Source: Komagataeibacter sucrofermentans DSM 15973 (GTDB lineage: Bacteria > Pseudomonadota > Alphaproteobacteria > Acetobacterales > Acetobacteraceae). From it: a DNA stretch of 64,000 bases. The stretch is from positions 562,001-626,000 of the forward strand of contig NZ_CP137157.1 of NCBI RefSeq assembly GCF_040581405.1. Reading direction: 5' to 3'. Made by a program: the position numbers and the translations under genes. Below, piece by piece: positions 51,095-60,454 of this stretch (positions are counted from its first letter, which is position 1; every line of letters begins with the position of its first letter). The notes under the pieces are model-generated. The model did no database searches and was not told the origin of the DNA. It saw only the letters and a list, made by a program, of their open reading frames with translations.

Positions 51095-52225
51095 TCAGAA
51101 CACGCTGTTGAACGCAAATTGCGGCGAGATGACCTGCCCGGTGTTATGGCCCGCAAAGATGGCCGTAACACCGGCAATGATGCCAAAGCGCGGCGACCAG
51201 TTATATTCCACCGCAGGGGCTATCACCCAGTCGCCCGAGGCCTGCCCCAGCACGTTCTGGTATTTGCCCTGCGCGTTATAGCCGCGCACGCGCGAGCCAT
51301 TGGCCCAGTCACGTGCCAGATCCATGGCGATGACCCATTTCTGGTTTACGCCATATTCCAGCGAGAAGCCGCTCTCGCCATACATGCCCGGATGCGCCAG
51401 CCCGCGAAACCCTGCCGAGGTGCCATAGCTGCTGATATCGGCAATATGCGCCTGCGTCAGCGCGCGGCGAAAGGTGCCCCATGTGCGCAGCCGCAGTTCA
51501 TGGTGGCCGGGCAGGGTGTAGGTTGACTGCTCCGTCAAGGCGACGCGGAAGGTATAGGTGCCGGTGCCTACGCCATCTTCCGCGCGGCCCAGTTTTGTAT
51601 AGTCGCCTGCGGGAAAGGCCACGCCCACGAACAGGCTCAGCGCGGGGATGTAGCGCCTGGGGTCGGCATCAAGGTAGCGCCACATCACATCCACCGGCAG
51701 GTCGCCCATCTTGGCGCCACTTGTCGTGCCACCATAGTTACCATGCCGCCAGCCGTAACTGATGGTGGGCGTCATCTGCAGGCTGATCGAATTGGTGATG
51801 GAATATTTGTACAGCGTAAAGCTCGAGACCATATGCGCCCGGTCTTTTATCGGTGCCGCCCGGCCCACGCTATCAAGGTTGCCCACCGGCTGGCTGTAGG
51901 CAAAATACGGCTCCCACGCAAACACGCCCTTCTTGGTCAGCGCGCCGGATGGCGAGACGAGCGAGCCGGTGTACCACTGGGTATAATCCTCGTTCACGCC
52001 CTGCGAGCCCGCCGCCGTGCCATTGCCCGTGCCCGCCGCATGCGCGCAGCCAAGGCCCGCGAGGGCAATAAGAAATGGAATCGCAACGAATAATATTGAT
52101 TCCGGTATCGGAATGTATGATGCTCTTGCACAGGGGCGACCTGCGTCTTTTTCCCGTGCTGTCATGGCGCGGGTAGCGGATGCGGTGCCCAGCCTTGCGG
52201 CGTGGGTGCGTGTCAGGGAAATCAT
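51095..52225 (-). CDS. Outer-membrane beta-barrel protein, MetA-pathway/transporter-like
   Basis: The protein (376 residues from this start) shows alternating amphipathic strands and a terminal Phe (FAFNSVF), as in outer-membrane barrels of the phenol-degradation MetA/transporter family. The hydrophobic signal (SILFVAIPFLIALAGLGCAHAAG) begins about 40 residues in, so the true start is uncertain. ATG 52225 has AGGAAA about 11 nt upstream; ATG 52165 would give a more normal signal peptide but lacks a ribosome site; ATG 52261 lies in a hairpin. Substrate unknown. Confidence 0.7.
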   Translation of the reverse strand: MISLTRTHAARLGTASATRAMTAREKDAGRPCARASYIPIPESILFVAIPFLIALAGLGCAHAAGTGNGTAAGSQGVNEDYTQWYTGSLVSPSGALTKKGVFAWEPYFAYSQPVGNLDSVGRAAPIKDRAHMVSSFTLYKYSITNSISLQMTPTISYGWRHGNYGGTTSGAKMGDLPVDVMWRYLDADPRRYIPALSLFVGVAFPAGDYTKLGRAEDGVGTGTYTFRVALTEQSTYTLPGHHELRLRTWGTFRRALTQAHIADISSYGTSAGFRGLAHPGMYGESGFSLEYGVNQKWVIAMDLARDWANGSRVRGYNAQGKYQNVLGQASGDWVIAPAVEYNWSPRFGIIAGVTAIFAGHNTGQVISPQFAFNSVF

Positions 52226-52253
52226 GGTTGCGGCCATTTCCTGCTCAGGGCGT

Positions 52254-52281
52254 CCCTGCATGCATGGCAGTGCATGCAGGG
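52254..52281. other. Inverted repeat upstream of the outer-membrane protein gene
   Basis: CCCTGCATG (52254-52262) and CATGCAGGG (52273-52281) are perfect inverted copies with a 10-nt spacer. It covers a possible ATG at 52261, and could be an operator or leader hairpin. Confidence 0.4.
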
Positions 52282-52387
52282 TCTTATTGGTTCTGGGGTA
52301 AGTGTGCGGGTGCCTGCTATACGAACTGCAGTCGCAGGGAAGGGATCAGGACATCACGGCGGTGCTCCTTAAGCTGACAGACCAGTG

Positions 52388-52421
52388 AAACGGCGGAAGA
52401 ATGGCAGTTCTTCCGCCGTTT
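52388..52421. terminator. Bidirectional terminator between the ansP-like and outer-membrane genes
   Basis: AAACGGCGGAAGAA and TTCTTCCGCCGTTT form a perfect 14-bp stem with a 6-nt loop. It is 5 bp past the permease stop; Ts at the end of the stem occur on both strands. Confidence 0.8.
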
Positions 52422-52425
52422 TCCT

Positions 52426-53880
52426 TTACGGTGTGGTCATGCGCGGCGGCTCCTGCCCATCCTGCGCGGCAGCGCGTGTGGGGTTGAGGTACTTCCACCC
52501 GATCACCAGCAGCACGGCCACGATCGACATGCTGGCAATGGTGTAGGTGCCATTGGGGTAATCAAACAGCATCAGCACGAGCACGCCGGCCAGATAGGCC
52601 AGTGTCAGCCACGAGGTGAAGGGTGCGCCCGGCATTTCAAAACCCGATGAGGCCATGCGCCCGCTGCGTACTGCCTGGCGCAGCTTGATCTGGCTGAGCA
52701 GGATGAAGCCCCATGTGCTGATGATGCCGATCGCCGCCATGTTCAGCACGATCTCGAACACCTGCGAGGGCACGATGTAATTGAGCACCACCCCCACCAG
52801 GTACACCGCAACCGTAAGCAGGATGCCGTTGGCTGGTACGGCGCTGGCGTTCATGCGGGCCAGGGGCTCGGGTGCAGCGCCGCCCAGCGCCATGGCGCGC
52901 AGCACGCGCCCGGTGGAATACAGCCCCGAATTGAGGCTCGACAGGGCGGCCGTCAGCACCACGATGTTCATGATCGTATCAACGCCCGGCACGCCAAGGG
53001 CTTCAAAAAAGGTCACGAACGGGCTGGTGCCACCGTGATAGGCGGTCCAGGGCAGCAGGTTGACCAGCAGCACCACCGACAGCACATAGAACAGGCCGAT
53101 ACGCCAGATCACGCTGTTGATGCTGCGCGGCAGGACGGTGCGCACATCCGCGCACTCGCCCGCTGCCGTTCCGATCAGTTCTATGCCCGAATAGGCGAAC
53201 ACCACGCCCTGCACCAGCAGCAGGCTGGCAATCAGCCCGTGGGGGAAGATGCCGCCATTATCGGCAATCAGGTGCAGGCCGGTCTGGTGGCCACCCACGG
53301 GCATGCGCACGCCCAGTATGATGCTGCCCGCCACAAGGAACAGGCACAGGGCCACGATCTTGATGAGCGAGAACCAGAACTCGATCTCGCCAAACCACTT
53401 GACGCCCACCAGGTTCAGCGCCGTGACCACGCATAGCGCCATGAGGGCGAAGACCCATTGCGGCACGAAGGCGAACGTGCCCCAGAAATGCATGTACAGC
53501 GCCACCGCCGTAATATCGACAATGCCGGTCATGGCCCAGTTCATGAATGACAGCCAGCCAGCCACGAAGGCCGCCTTCTCGCCCAGGAACTCGCGCGTGT
53601 AGGACACGAAGCTGCCGCAGGTGGGGCGGTACATCACCAGTTCACCCAGCGCGCGCATGATCAGGAACGAGAACATGCCGCACACAAGATAGACCAGCGC
53701 CAGCGATGGCCCCGCCGCCTGCAGCCTTGAGCCCGCGCCAAGGAACAGGCCCGTGCCGATGGCGCCCCCCACGGCGATCATCTGGATCTGGCGGCTGCCT
53801 AAACCCTTATGATAGCCCTCGTCATCTTCCGCCGGCAAAATGGGGGTGCTGTCTTCCTGCGCGTGGTCCGGTATGCTCAT
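52426..53880 (-). CDS. ansP: Amino acid permease, AnsP (asparagine) type
   Basis: The 484-residue APC-superfamily permease has 12 membrane segments. The N-terminal region GYHKGLGSRQIQMIAVGGAIGTGLFLGAGSRLQ, SFVSYTREFLGEKAAFVAGWLSFMNWAMTGIVDITAVALYMHFWG and VGVKWFGEIEFWFSLIKI follows E. coli AnsP very closely. It is a proton-coupled importer, probably for L-asparagine, though GABA/alanine permeases are close relatives. An asparaginase-family enzyme nearby supports the asparagine assignment. A 9-bp inverted repeat about 130 bp upstream may be its operator. Confidence 0.87.
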   Translation of the reverse strand: MSIPDHAQEDSTPILPAEDDEGYHKGLGSRQIQMIAVGGAIGTGLFLGAGSRLQAAGPSLALVYLVCGMFSFLIMRALGELVMYRPTCGSFVSYTREFLGEKAAFVAGWLSFMNWAMTGIVDITAVALYMHFWGTFAFVPQWVFALMALCVVTALNLVGVKWFGEIEFWFSLIKIVALCLFLVAGSIILGVRMPVGGHQTGLHLIADNGGIFPHGLIASLLLVQGVVFAYSGIELIGTAAGECADVRTVLPRSINSVIWRIGLFYVLSVVLLVNLLPWTAYHGGTSPFVTFFEALGVPGVDTIMNIVVLTAALSSLNSGLYSTGRVLRAMALGGAAPEPLARMNASAVPANGILLTVAVYLVGVVLNYIVPSQVFEIVLNMAAIGIISTWGFILLSQIKLRQAVRSGRMASSGFEMPGAPFTSWLTLAYLAGVLVLMLFDYPNGTYTIASMSIVAVLLVIGWKYLNPTRAAAQDGQEPPRMTTP

Positions 53881-54254
53881 GCTGTTGTCTCCGCCGTGGT
53901 CATCGCAGATGGGAGGGTGAAGGGAGGCGCCAGCCGGGTGTCCGGCCTGGCATTGTTCGGGGCTGGCCTAAACCATGTACAAAAAATATGCAGTTTCGCT
54001 GTATGGTCGAAACGGATCAGTCCGGTCCGTACTGATCCGGCCTGCGGGGGGCAGATCCTGTGCGGTGGGGAAGAAAAAGAAAGAAATATCATGCAGCATC
54101 AAATAGTTGTTCTGTCGCGAACATTGTCAGACACATTAACGGCTGACAAGCAAAGATGCCTTGATAAAAGCGTTATGATTAAAAAATGAACATAATTTTT
54201 GAAGCTTTGGCAGAAAATGCATTATATTTCATCATGAAAGGGAGCCGTTCCATC
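53881..54254. other. Divergent intergenic region, ansP / secreted protein
   Basis: No gene is supported. Apart from the inverted repeat at 54013-54039, the right half (54070-54250) is AT-rich and holds the promoter of the plus-strand gene. Confidence 0.45.
54013..54039. promoter_or_regulatory. Inverted repeat, candidate ansP operator
   Basis: CGGATCAGT and ACTGATCCG are perfect inverted 9-mers with a 9-nt spacer, 133-159 bp upstream of the permease start. Confidence 0.4.
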
Positions 54255-55151
54255 ATGTCTGAACAGGAATCAGGCCCCGCGAGAGTCCGCTTTGCCGCCC
54301 TGATTGCTGGCCTGCTTGGCGCCGTCACCATCCCGGTCGCGGCCCATGCCGATAATCAGCGTTTTGATGGTGGCGAACTCGCACAGGATGCGCCGCAGTA
54401 TTTCGTGCTGCGCCCCGATGATGTGGCCACCACCACGCAGATGGGCGAACTGCGCCTGTCCGAAAGCAGCATTGATTTCAGCAATGGCGAGCGGCTTGAC
54501 GTCAGGCCCGATCCGGGCGGGCGGGCGGGGCATCTGCTTTACCGGGTGGATTACGGGCAGAATCCGGTCATGCCAACGGGCAACCTGCTGTGCGCGGCCC
54601 CTCTTAACCCGCTTTATCTCGATTTCGCGGCCCGGGGCGATGACGAAGCGCATTATGACATGACGCTGTACTGCAGTTCGCGCGTGGTGCCGTTCCGCGC
54701 GATTGGCGCGGGGCGCAGCGCTGCCGTGTTTCATTACACCCGCGCCACCGATACGGTCTGGGCGCACAGCCCGGCCGAGAGCGGCTACCTGCATGGGGCG
54801 GTGGCGCAGTACTGCACCCGCCATCACGCGCATGACACGCAGGCAGCCTGCACCGCGCGCGAGGAATCAGCCTATGCCGCCATCATGGCGCGCCAGATCG
54901 CGCCGCCCGTGCTCAAGCAGTGCGCGGCCTATGTTACGGGCAGGCGCGAGCATGCGGGTTATGTCAGCTTTAGCGGCCTGCTCAACTGCGCGCGCCTGCG
55001 CGACAGCAGGGCCGTGTTTGATTATTGCGCCGCCCGCATTACCGGGCAGAAGCGGGCTGATGATACGGTTTTTTTCGATGCCTCGCCCGCCCAGGCAGAT
55101 GGCGCGGCGCTATGCTTTAACGCGCTCGCGGCCCGTCAGGCGCGTGATTAG
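54255..55151 (+). CDS. Secreted Cys-rich protein of unknown function
   Basis: This is a 298-residue protein with a signal peptide (RVRFAALIAGLLGAVTIPVAAHA). The mature part has an N-terminal beta-rich region and a C-terminal half with eight or more Cys (LYCSS, QYCTRHH, AACTARE, KQCAAY, LNCARL, DYCAAR, ALCFNAL), spaced so that several disulfides are likely. No enzyme motif is recognised. AGGGAG lies 11 nt before the ATG at 54255; the frame is open 23 codons further upstream. It is not obviously operonic with either neighbour. Confidence 0.65.
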   Translation: MSEQESGPARVRFAALIAGLLGAVTIPVAAHADNQRFDGGELAQDAPQYFVLRPDDVATTTQMGELRLSESSIDFSNGERLDVRPDPGGRAGHLLYRVDYGQNPVMPTGNLLCAAPLNPLYLDFAARGDDEAHYDMTLYCSSRVVPFRAIGAGRSAAVFHYTRATDTVWAHSPAESGYLHGAVAQYCTRHHAHDTQAACTAREESAYAAIMARQIAPPVLKQCAAYVTGRREHAGYVSFSGLLNCARLRDSRAVFDYCAARITGQKRADDTVFFDASPAQADGAALCFNALAARQARD

Positions 55152-55387
55152 GGTCAGGATTTATGGCCCTGTGCGTCATGCCCCGGCCGGTCGCAGGTAT
55201 TGCGGGCCGTAACATCAGCAAATGCACGGGTTGAGCAGGCTGCATTCATGTCCGGGGGCACGCTTTAGGCGATAAACCTGATCACTGCCACCGCCTGCCC
55301 GTGCCAACCACGACTGGCCTAACACGCAGGGCCTGTTCCTGCCCGTCAGGCGCAAAAGCACATGACATTTTTCAGGGAACAGGATGT

Positions 55388-56638
55388 TCAGGCCACGTCG
55401 GGCACTTCAATACCCGATACGAATTTGTAGACATCTTCATGATGCAGCAGGAAGATGCGGTGTTTCTTGCCCAGCAGCAGCGCTTCCTGCGTGTAGGGCG
55501 CGTTGGAGACGATGGCGCCGATATCGGCACGGCTTTCGGTCTTTTCCTTTATGCCCTGCCAGATCACGTCATCATGCACGGGCTTGCGGTCGATCCAGCA
55601 ATGCACCAGCATCTTCAGCCCGTTGCGGCTGCAATGGATGACCGAGCCCAGGCCTGTGGCTACCGGGGGGCGGATTTCCCAGCCCGCCTTTTCAATCCAT
55701 TGCGAGCAGAAGGCCGCGTATTCCGCCTGGTTCATGTCCTGGTGGTAAATGCCAGGCGTAAGGACAGTGGCAGAGGACGTGCGGGCGGTATTGGCCGCAA
55801 GCGTGGTGAGATGCGCACACACCGTCTTGTGAATGGCAGGCCATAATGCGCTCTGCCCGTCACGCGCGAGCGCGGGCAGGAGGGTGGTGCGCGTGAAACG
55901 CTCCACATGCGTGCTCCACGGCGTAGGGCTGTGGGGCAGGGCGGTGGCGCCATCCTCGGCCTGCTGGTACCAGCGCGCCAGCATGGGGCGATGGCGCTCG
56001 GCCAGTCGCAGGCAGGTGCCAATGGCCTTGCGCCGCCGCGCCATGAGCCAGATCGTGCGCAACACCCGCATCATGATCCACCCGGCACCGGCGATAAGCA
56101 TCAGCGTGAGGGTGAGCGAGCCGAGTTTCTGGAAGCCGCGCGTCATGAAAAACAGGTCGGTTGGCAGCGGTCTTTCCTGGTTCTGCACGATCACGGGTGG
56201 CGCGATCGGGGGCAGGTCGTCCTCGACCGGCTGCTGCGGGCCTTCAGGGGTGGGGGTATCGGCCACGACGGGTGCGGGGGGCGGCGCGACATGAACCGGC
56301 GCAGATGCAGGCGCGCCGATGGCCGTGATGTCACCGGTCATGAAATACAGCGGCGCCAGCCCCGGCACCGGCGGCACGCGGCGCATGAGTGGCAGCCCGT
56401 TGCGGTTTGCAATCTTTTCCCACTTTATATCGGGGGTAACGGCATGGCAGTCGCCCTGCCGGAGCAGCGTCTTGCGCCAGGCGGGGGGGTGCTGGGCTAC
56501 CATGGCGGGATCGGACACGGCACGCAGGGCGGCATCATCCCCACAGGCAACGGTGGGATGGGTCGCGCTGAACAGGCCCGCGGCGCTGGCGCTGGCAGGC
56601 AGCCACAGGAGCAGGCAGGCACTCGCCCATATCCGCAT
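55388..56638 (-). CDS. Membrane-anchored protein with a degenerate Mrr/restriction-endonuclease-like domain
   Basis: The 416-residue protein has a signal peptide (MRIWASACLLLWLPASASA), a periplasmic region with three Cys, a Pro-rich linker (~residues 110-160) and a transmembrane helix (~173-199) followed by ARRRK, which places the rest in the cytoplasm. Residues ~305-412 (AAFCSQWIEKAGWEIRPPVA, then LVHCWIDRKPVHDDVIWQGI, GAIVSNAPYTQEALLLGKKHRIFLL) follow the Mrr_cat pattern: the G-W-E strand, a Q-C-K-like strand and the V-T-x-x-x-F-T-like strand. The catalytic Asp and Gln-x-Lys are not preserved. It is probably a nucleic-acid-binding or signalling relative rather than an active nuclease. Confidence 0.6.
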   Translation of the reverse strand: MRIWASACLLLWLPASASAAGLFSATHPTVACGDDAALRAVSDPAMVAQHPPAWRKTLLRQGDCHAVTPDIKWEKIANRNGLPLMRRVPPVPGLAPLYFMTGDITAIGAPASAPVHVAPPPAPVVADTPTPEGPQQPVEDDLPPIAPPVIVQNQERPLPTDLFFMTRGFQKLGSLTLTLMLIAGAGWIMMRVLRTIWLMARRRKAIGTCLRLAERHRPMLARWYQQAEDGATALPHSPTPWSTHVERFTRTTLLPALARDGQSALWPAIHKTVCAHLTTLAANTARTSSATVLTPGIYHQDMNQAEYAAFCSQWIEKAGWEIRPPVATGLGSVIHCSRNGLKMLVHCWIDRKPVHDDVIWQGIKEKTESRADIGAIVSNAPYTQEALLLGKKHRIFLLHHEDVYKFVSGIEVPDVA

Positions 56639-56914
56639 GATGCTCTTTATCCTTCCGGTCTGGTGAGGTGGCTGGCGCAGACCCTGGGTATCAGCAAATC
56701 AAGATGTGTTAACGTGCAGATGCCGATATGCAGAATACAGTTGTTCTTGTAAACAGGCTTTATTTAGTCCTGTATGTTTGAATCTCGATCCCGCTGAACA
56801 GGGCGGTACGAAAAGTGGCATGTCCTTATCGGGTATCTGCCCCCTTGCCGCTCTTATGGCGATGTTCACGAACTTCGCGGATGCTCAGCGCGACATGTTG
56901 GAAAGCAGGAGCGG
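56639..56914. other. Divergent intergenic region before cobC
   Basis: No gene is supported in these 276 bp. I looked for a cobalamin riboswitch (B12 box GCCACTG) and found none. Confidence 0.4.
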
Positions 56915-57571
56915 ATGACTGACCGTTTTGCAGTAGTGCTGGCGCGCCATCCCGCCGTAACCGGCGCGGAAGGCGTGTGTTACGGCCAACACGACGTTGC
57001 CCTGGCCGAGGGCTGGGAGCGCATGGCCGATGGCCTGCGCACCGTCATGCAGGGTGTGGGGTGCCGGATTCTGTTCTCTTCTCCCGCGCGGCGGTGCCGC
57101 ATGGTGGCGGAGCGTGTGGCGCAATTCATGAATCTGGAGTTGAGGGTGGATTCACGTCTGCGTGAGATCAGCTTCGGGGAGTGGGAGGGGCGCCCCTGGA
57201 GCCGAATCTCGCGCACGGCACTCGATGCATGGGCGGCGGATGTGAGCGGGTTTGCGCCACCCGGCGGCGAGAGCGGCAGCGCGTTGCGGGCCCGCGTGCG
57301 CCATTTCTGGACCGAGATGCAGCAGCGCGGGCAATCCTGCGCCATCATCACCCATGGTGGCCCGCTGCGCCTCATGCACGGCATGGTTCATGGCACGGCG
57401 GGCAACCTGCTTGCACCTTCGCCGCCCATGGGGTCGGTGCGGGTGATCGAGCAGGGCAGTACCCCGTTCAGTACAGGGCCGTCAGAACTGCGCATTCCGT
57501 CACGACTGCCGTTGCACCAAGAACGTCACCGGTCTGTCCGCCAAGTTGCCACCGTGCAAGGCAGCACATAA
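56915..57571 (+). CDS. cobC: Alpha-ribazole phosphatase-like histidine phosphatase
   Basis: The 218-residue protein belongs to the histidine phosphatase superfamily, with LARHPAV near residue 9 (the Arg-His pair), [27 protein letters not shown] and the second His in [10 protein letters not shown]. Placement beside cobS, cobT and cobU assigns it to removing the 5'-phosphate in lower-ligand assembly. The last ~35 residues (from about [11 protein letters not shown]) are read from DNA that also encodes the end of cobS on the other strand, and are longer than usual for CobC. AGGAG precedes the ATG. Confidence 0.85.
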   Translation: MTDRFAVVLARHPAVTGAEGVCYGQHDVALAEGWERMADGLRTVMQGVGCRILFSSPARRCRMVAERVAQFMNLELRVDSRLREISFGEWEGRPWSRISRTALDAWAADVSGFAPPGGESGSALRARVRHFWTEMQQRGQSCAIITHGGPLRLMHGMVHGTAGNLLAPSPPMGSVRVIEQGSTPFSTGPSELRIPSRLPLHQERHRSVRQVATVQGST

Positions 57572-58220
57572 GCACGCTGGCCAGCATGGCCACGGCGCAG
57601 GCGGTCATGGCCCCTGGAGCGGGCAACAGTATGGCCGCCAGTGCCACGGCAAGGCCCAGGCAGGCCAAAAGTGCTGTGCGGGGCAGGCTGGCCATGGTGC
57701 TGGCCAGTCCATCACGCCGGGCGGGTGGCAGCCGCCAAAGCACGCCTGCCATGGCGGCACGGGCCAGCGCGCCCGCCACCGGCAGCGCCACCAGCGCTCC
57801 CGGCCCCGACATGGCTGCAAGGGCCGTAATGCGCACCAGCAGGGCCACGACCAGCGCCATCACGCCATAACTGCCCACGCGGCTGTCACGCATGATCTCG
57901 AGCTTGCGCGCCCGGTCGCGGCCGCCGCCACAGCCATCGGCCATGTCGGCCAGGCCATCCTCATGCAGCCCGCCGCATAGCAGCAGCAGCCCGCCCACGC
58001 ACCAGCCCGCAGCGGGCAGGGGGGCAAGGCCAAGCCGCAGGCTGGCCCCATAGGCAAGGGCTGCAAGCGCGTTGATGCCCGCGCCAATCAGGGGCCAGCA
58101 CCATATCGAGCGTGTCATGCTGTAGGGCAACCCGTCGCGTGCCAGCCAGCCCGTGGGCAGGCGGGTCAGCAGCCCCAGCCCGCACACAAGATCGGCGCGC
58201 AGTCGGGCCGTCATGCTCAT
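57468..58220 (-). CDS. cobS: Adenosylcobinamide-GDP ribazoletransferase
   Basis: The 250-residue integral membrane enzyme joins adenosylcobinamide-GDP and alpha-ribazole to make adenosylcobalamin. [11 protein letters not shown] near the N-terminus, [37 protein letters not shown] (metal-binding Glu/Asp) and six or so membrane segments are diagnostic. ATGA overlap with the cobT stop indicates coupling. The 3' end overlaps cobC by 104 bp, tail to tail. Confidence 0.93.
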   Translation of the reverse strand: MSMTARLRADLVCGLGLLTRLPTGWLARDGLPYSMTRSIWCWPLIGAGINALAALAYGASLRLGLAPLPAAGWCVGGLLLLCGGLHEDGLADMADGCGGGRDRARKLEIMRDSRVGSYGVMALVVALLVRITALAAMSGPGALVALPVAGALARAAMAGVLWRLPPARRDGLASTMASLPRTALLACLGLAVALAAILLPAPGAMTACAVAMLASVLMCCLARWQLGGQTGDVLGATAVVTECAVLTALY

Positions 58221-59242
58221 TCCCGCCCGCTCACCTGCGCCTGCGCGAAGGTGGCCATGCCGCACAGGCACGCCACCGCCGCGCGCACCAGCCCCACGGC
58301 CAGCCCCGCGCCCGAGCCTTCGCCCAGCCGCAGCCCCAGTTCCAGCAGCGGCGCCAGACCCAGTTCTGCTGCAAGGTGGGCATGCCCGCCTTCAGCCGAG
58401 CAGTGGGCCAGCCGCGTATGGGCCAGCCCCCCGGTGGTCAGCACGCCCAGCGGGGCGACCGCTGCCGTGCAGATGAAGCCATCAACCAGCACGGGAATAT
58501 CCATGTAACGCGCGGCCAGAACCGCCCCGAATATGGCCGCAAGCTCGTGCCCGCCCACATGGCGCAGGATTTCGAGCGGGTCGGCCAGTCCGGCGTGATG
58601 GGCCAGCGCGCGGTCGATTACCGCCGCCTTGTGGCGCACGCCAGCCGCGTCCAGCCCGGTGCCGCGCCCGGCCCATCGCGCCCCACCCCCGCCAAACAGG
58701 GCGGCGCAGATGGCGGCGGCGGGAGTGGTGTTGCCAATGCCCATCTCGCCCACGCACAGCAGGTCCGTGCCCGGCTGGACCGCGCGGATGCCGGTGGCGA
58801 TGGCGCGCAGGAAGGCGGCTTCATCCATGGCGGGAGCCTGCGTAAAGTCCGCCGTGGGGCGCAGGTCTTCAACCTCGACCACATGCAGCCGGGCGGCTGC
58901 CACGCGGGCGATCTGGTTGATGGCGGCTCCGCCCGTGCGAAAATTCTCGACCATCTGGCGCGTGACATCGCTGGGCCAGGGCGTGACACCCTGCGCGGTG
59001 ATGCCGTGATTGCCCGCGAAGATGAGGATATCCACCCGCTCGGCCCGGGGGCGCCCGGTGCGCTGCCACTGGCCTGCCCACAGTGCCAGTTCCTCCAGCC
59101 GGCCAAGGCTGCCCGGGGGCTTGGTCAACCGGCTGTCATGAGCGGCAATGGCGGCACCGGCGGCGCTGTCGGCGGTGGGGAGGTCGCGGCACAGCACGCG
59201 CAGCGCGGCCATGTCCTGCGGTATGGAAAGACGGGATGGCAT
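58217..59242 (-). CDS. cobT: Nicotinate-nucleotide-dimethylbenzimidazole phosphoribosyltransferase
   Basis: This 341-residue enzyme makes alpha-ribazole phosphate from nicotinate mononucleotide and DMB. Conserved blocks are [59 protein letters not shown] and the C-terminal [13 protein letters not shown], whose Glu is the catalytic base. It is the first gene of the cobT-cobS unit, divergent from cobU with 65 bp between starts. The DMB-synthesis gene bluB is not in the window. Confidence 0.94.
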   Translation of the reverse strand: MPSRLSIPQDMAALRVLCRDLPTADSAAGAAIAAHDSRLTKPPGSLGRLEELALWAGQWQRTGRPRAERVDILIFAGNHGITAQGVTPWPSDVTRQMVENFRTGGAAINQIARVAAARLHVVEVEDLRPTADFTQAPAMDEAAFLRAIATGIRAVQPGTDLLCVGEMGIGNTTPAAAICAALFGGGGARWAGRGTGLDAAGVRHKAAVIDRALAHHAGLADPLEILRHVGGHELAAIFGAVLAARYMDIPVLVDGFICTAAVAPLGVLTTGGLAHTRLAHCSAEGGHAHLAAELGLAPLLELGLRLGEGSGAGLAVGLVRAAVACLCGMATFAQAQVSGRE

Positions 59243-59307
59243 GGGCAGCGTTGTGTGGTCTTATGCGCGCCGATGCAAGATGCCCATGCAAGACGATGGA
59301 GAATAAA

Positions 59308-59847
59308 ATGACGGCGCACCCCGCGCAGACCATGACTGCAGGCCTGCAGGGCTGCATTTTCGTGCTCGGTGGCGCGCGTTCGGGCAAGAGCGCCTTTGCC
59401 GAGGCGCTGTTCACGCCCTGGCCCGCGCCCTGGACCTACCTTGCCACCTGTAAGCCCCATGATGGCGAGATGGATGCCCGCATCAGCCGCCATCGCGCCC
59501 GCCGGGGTGAAAACTGGCGCACCGCCGAGGAACCGCTCGACCTGCATCGCGTGCTCGACGGGGCGGGCGCAAGCCCCGTGCTGGTTGATTGCCTGACCCT
59601 GTGGCTGACCAACCTCATGCTGGGCGAGCACGACATAACGGCGGCAACCCGCGCCCTGCTGGCCGCCCTTGCGCGCCGCGCGGGGCCGACGGTGCTGGTT
59701 TCGAACGAGGTGGGGCAGGGCATCGTGCCCGACAATGCGCTGGCGCGGCGCTTCCGGGATGAGGCAGGGCTGCTGCATCAGGCTATTGCGCGTGAGGCGG
59801 CTCGTGTTGTCTTTGTGGTGGCAGGCCTGCCAATGGAGATGAAATGA
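59308..59847 (+). CDS. cobU: Adenosylcobinamide kinase / adenosylcobinamide-phosphate guanylyltransferase
   Basis: This 179-residue bifunctional enzyme has the P-loop GGARSGKSAFAE near residue 21, the TYLATCKPHDGEMDARISRHRARRG region with the guanylylated His, LVDCLTLWLTNLM and SNEVGQGIVPDNALARRFRDEAG. GGAG at 59298-59301 is 6 nt before ATG 59308, favouring it over ATG 59296. It overlaps cobO by ATGA and opens the cobU-cobO-cobQ unit. Confidence 0.93.
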   Translation: MTAHPAQTMTAGLQGCIFVLGGARSGKSAFAEALFTPWPAPWTYLATCKPHDGEMDARISRHRARRGENWRTAEEPLDLHRVLDGAGASPVLVDCLTLWLTNLMLGEHDITAATRALLAALARRAGPTVLVSNEVGQGIVPDNALARRFRDEAGLLHQAIAREAARVVFVVAGLPMEMK

Positions 59848-60452
59848 CCCTGACCCCCGAAGAAATCCGCCACCGTGAAAAAATGGCCAAGCGCAAGGCC
59901 GTGCAGGACCGGGAGGTGGAGAGCAAATCCATCGAGAAAGGGCTGCTGGCCGTGCATACGGGGGCGGGCAAGGGCAAGTCCACCGCCGCCTTCGGCATGG
60001 CGCTGCGCACGCTGGCCCATGGTGGGCGGATCGTGGTGATCCAGTTCATCAAGGGCGCATGGAATACCGGCGAGCGCAAGACGCTCGAACGTTTTGGCGA
60101 CCAGGTGGAATGGCATGCGCTGGGCGAGGGCTTTACCTGGAACACGCAGGACCGCGCGAAAGACATCGCCAACTGCCGCATGGCGTGGGACCAGGCCAGG
60201 GCCGCGCTGAAGCGCAGTGACGTGAACATGGTGATCCTTGACGAACTCAACATCGCCCTGCGCTACGACTACCTGCCCATTGACGACGTGCTGGCCGATA
60301 TCGCCGCCCGCCCCCCCATGCAGCACGTGGTGGTGACAGGCCGCAACGCCCGTCCGGCCATGATCGAGGCCGCTGACCTCGTGACCGAGATGACGCAGGT
60401 GGCCCATCACTTTAAAAAGGGCGTCAAGGCGCAGGCCGGGATCGAGTTCTGA
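59844..60452 (+). CDS. cobO: Cob(I)yrinic acid a,c-diamide adenosyltransferase (CobO/BtuR)
   Basis: This 202-residue ATP:corrinoid adenosyltransferase has the P-loop [23 protein letters not shown] (~residue 38), [27 protein letters not shown] and [21 protein letters not shown]. It adds the 5'-deoxyadenosyl ligand. The N-terminal [25 protein letters not shown] arm is typical. The start overlaps the cobU stop; cobQ starts 2 bp after its stop. Confidence 0.95.
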   Translation: MTLTPEEIRHREKMAKRKAVQDREVESKSIEKGLLAVHTGAGKGKSTAAFGMALRTLAHGGRIVVIQFIKGAWNTGERKTLERFGDQVEWHALGEGFTWNTQDRAKDIANCRMAWDQARAALKRSDVNMVILDELNIALRYDYLPIDDVLADIAARPPMQHVVVTGRNARPAMIEAADLVTEMTQVAHHFKKGVKAQAGIEF

Positions 60453-60454
60453 GC

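Noticed and set aside
59243-59307. Possible cobalamin riboswitch between cobT and cobU
   Set aside because: Only 65 bp and no B12-box sequence; too short for the aptamer.
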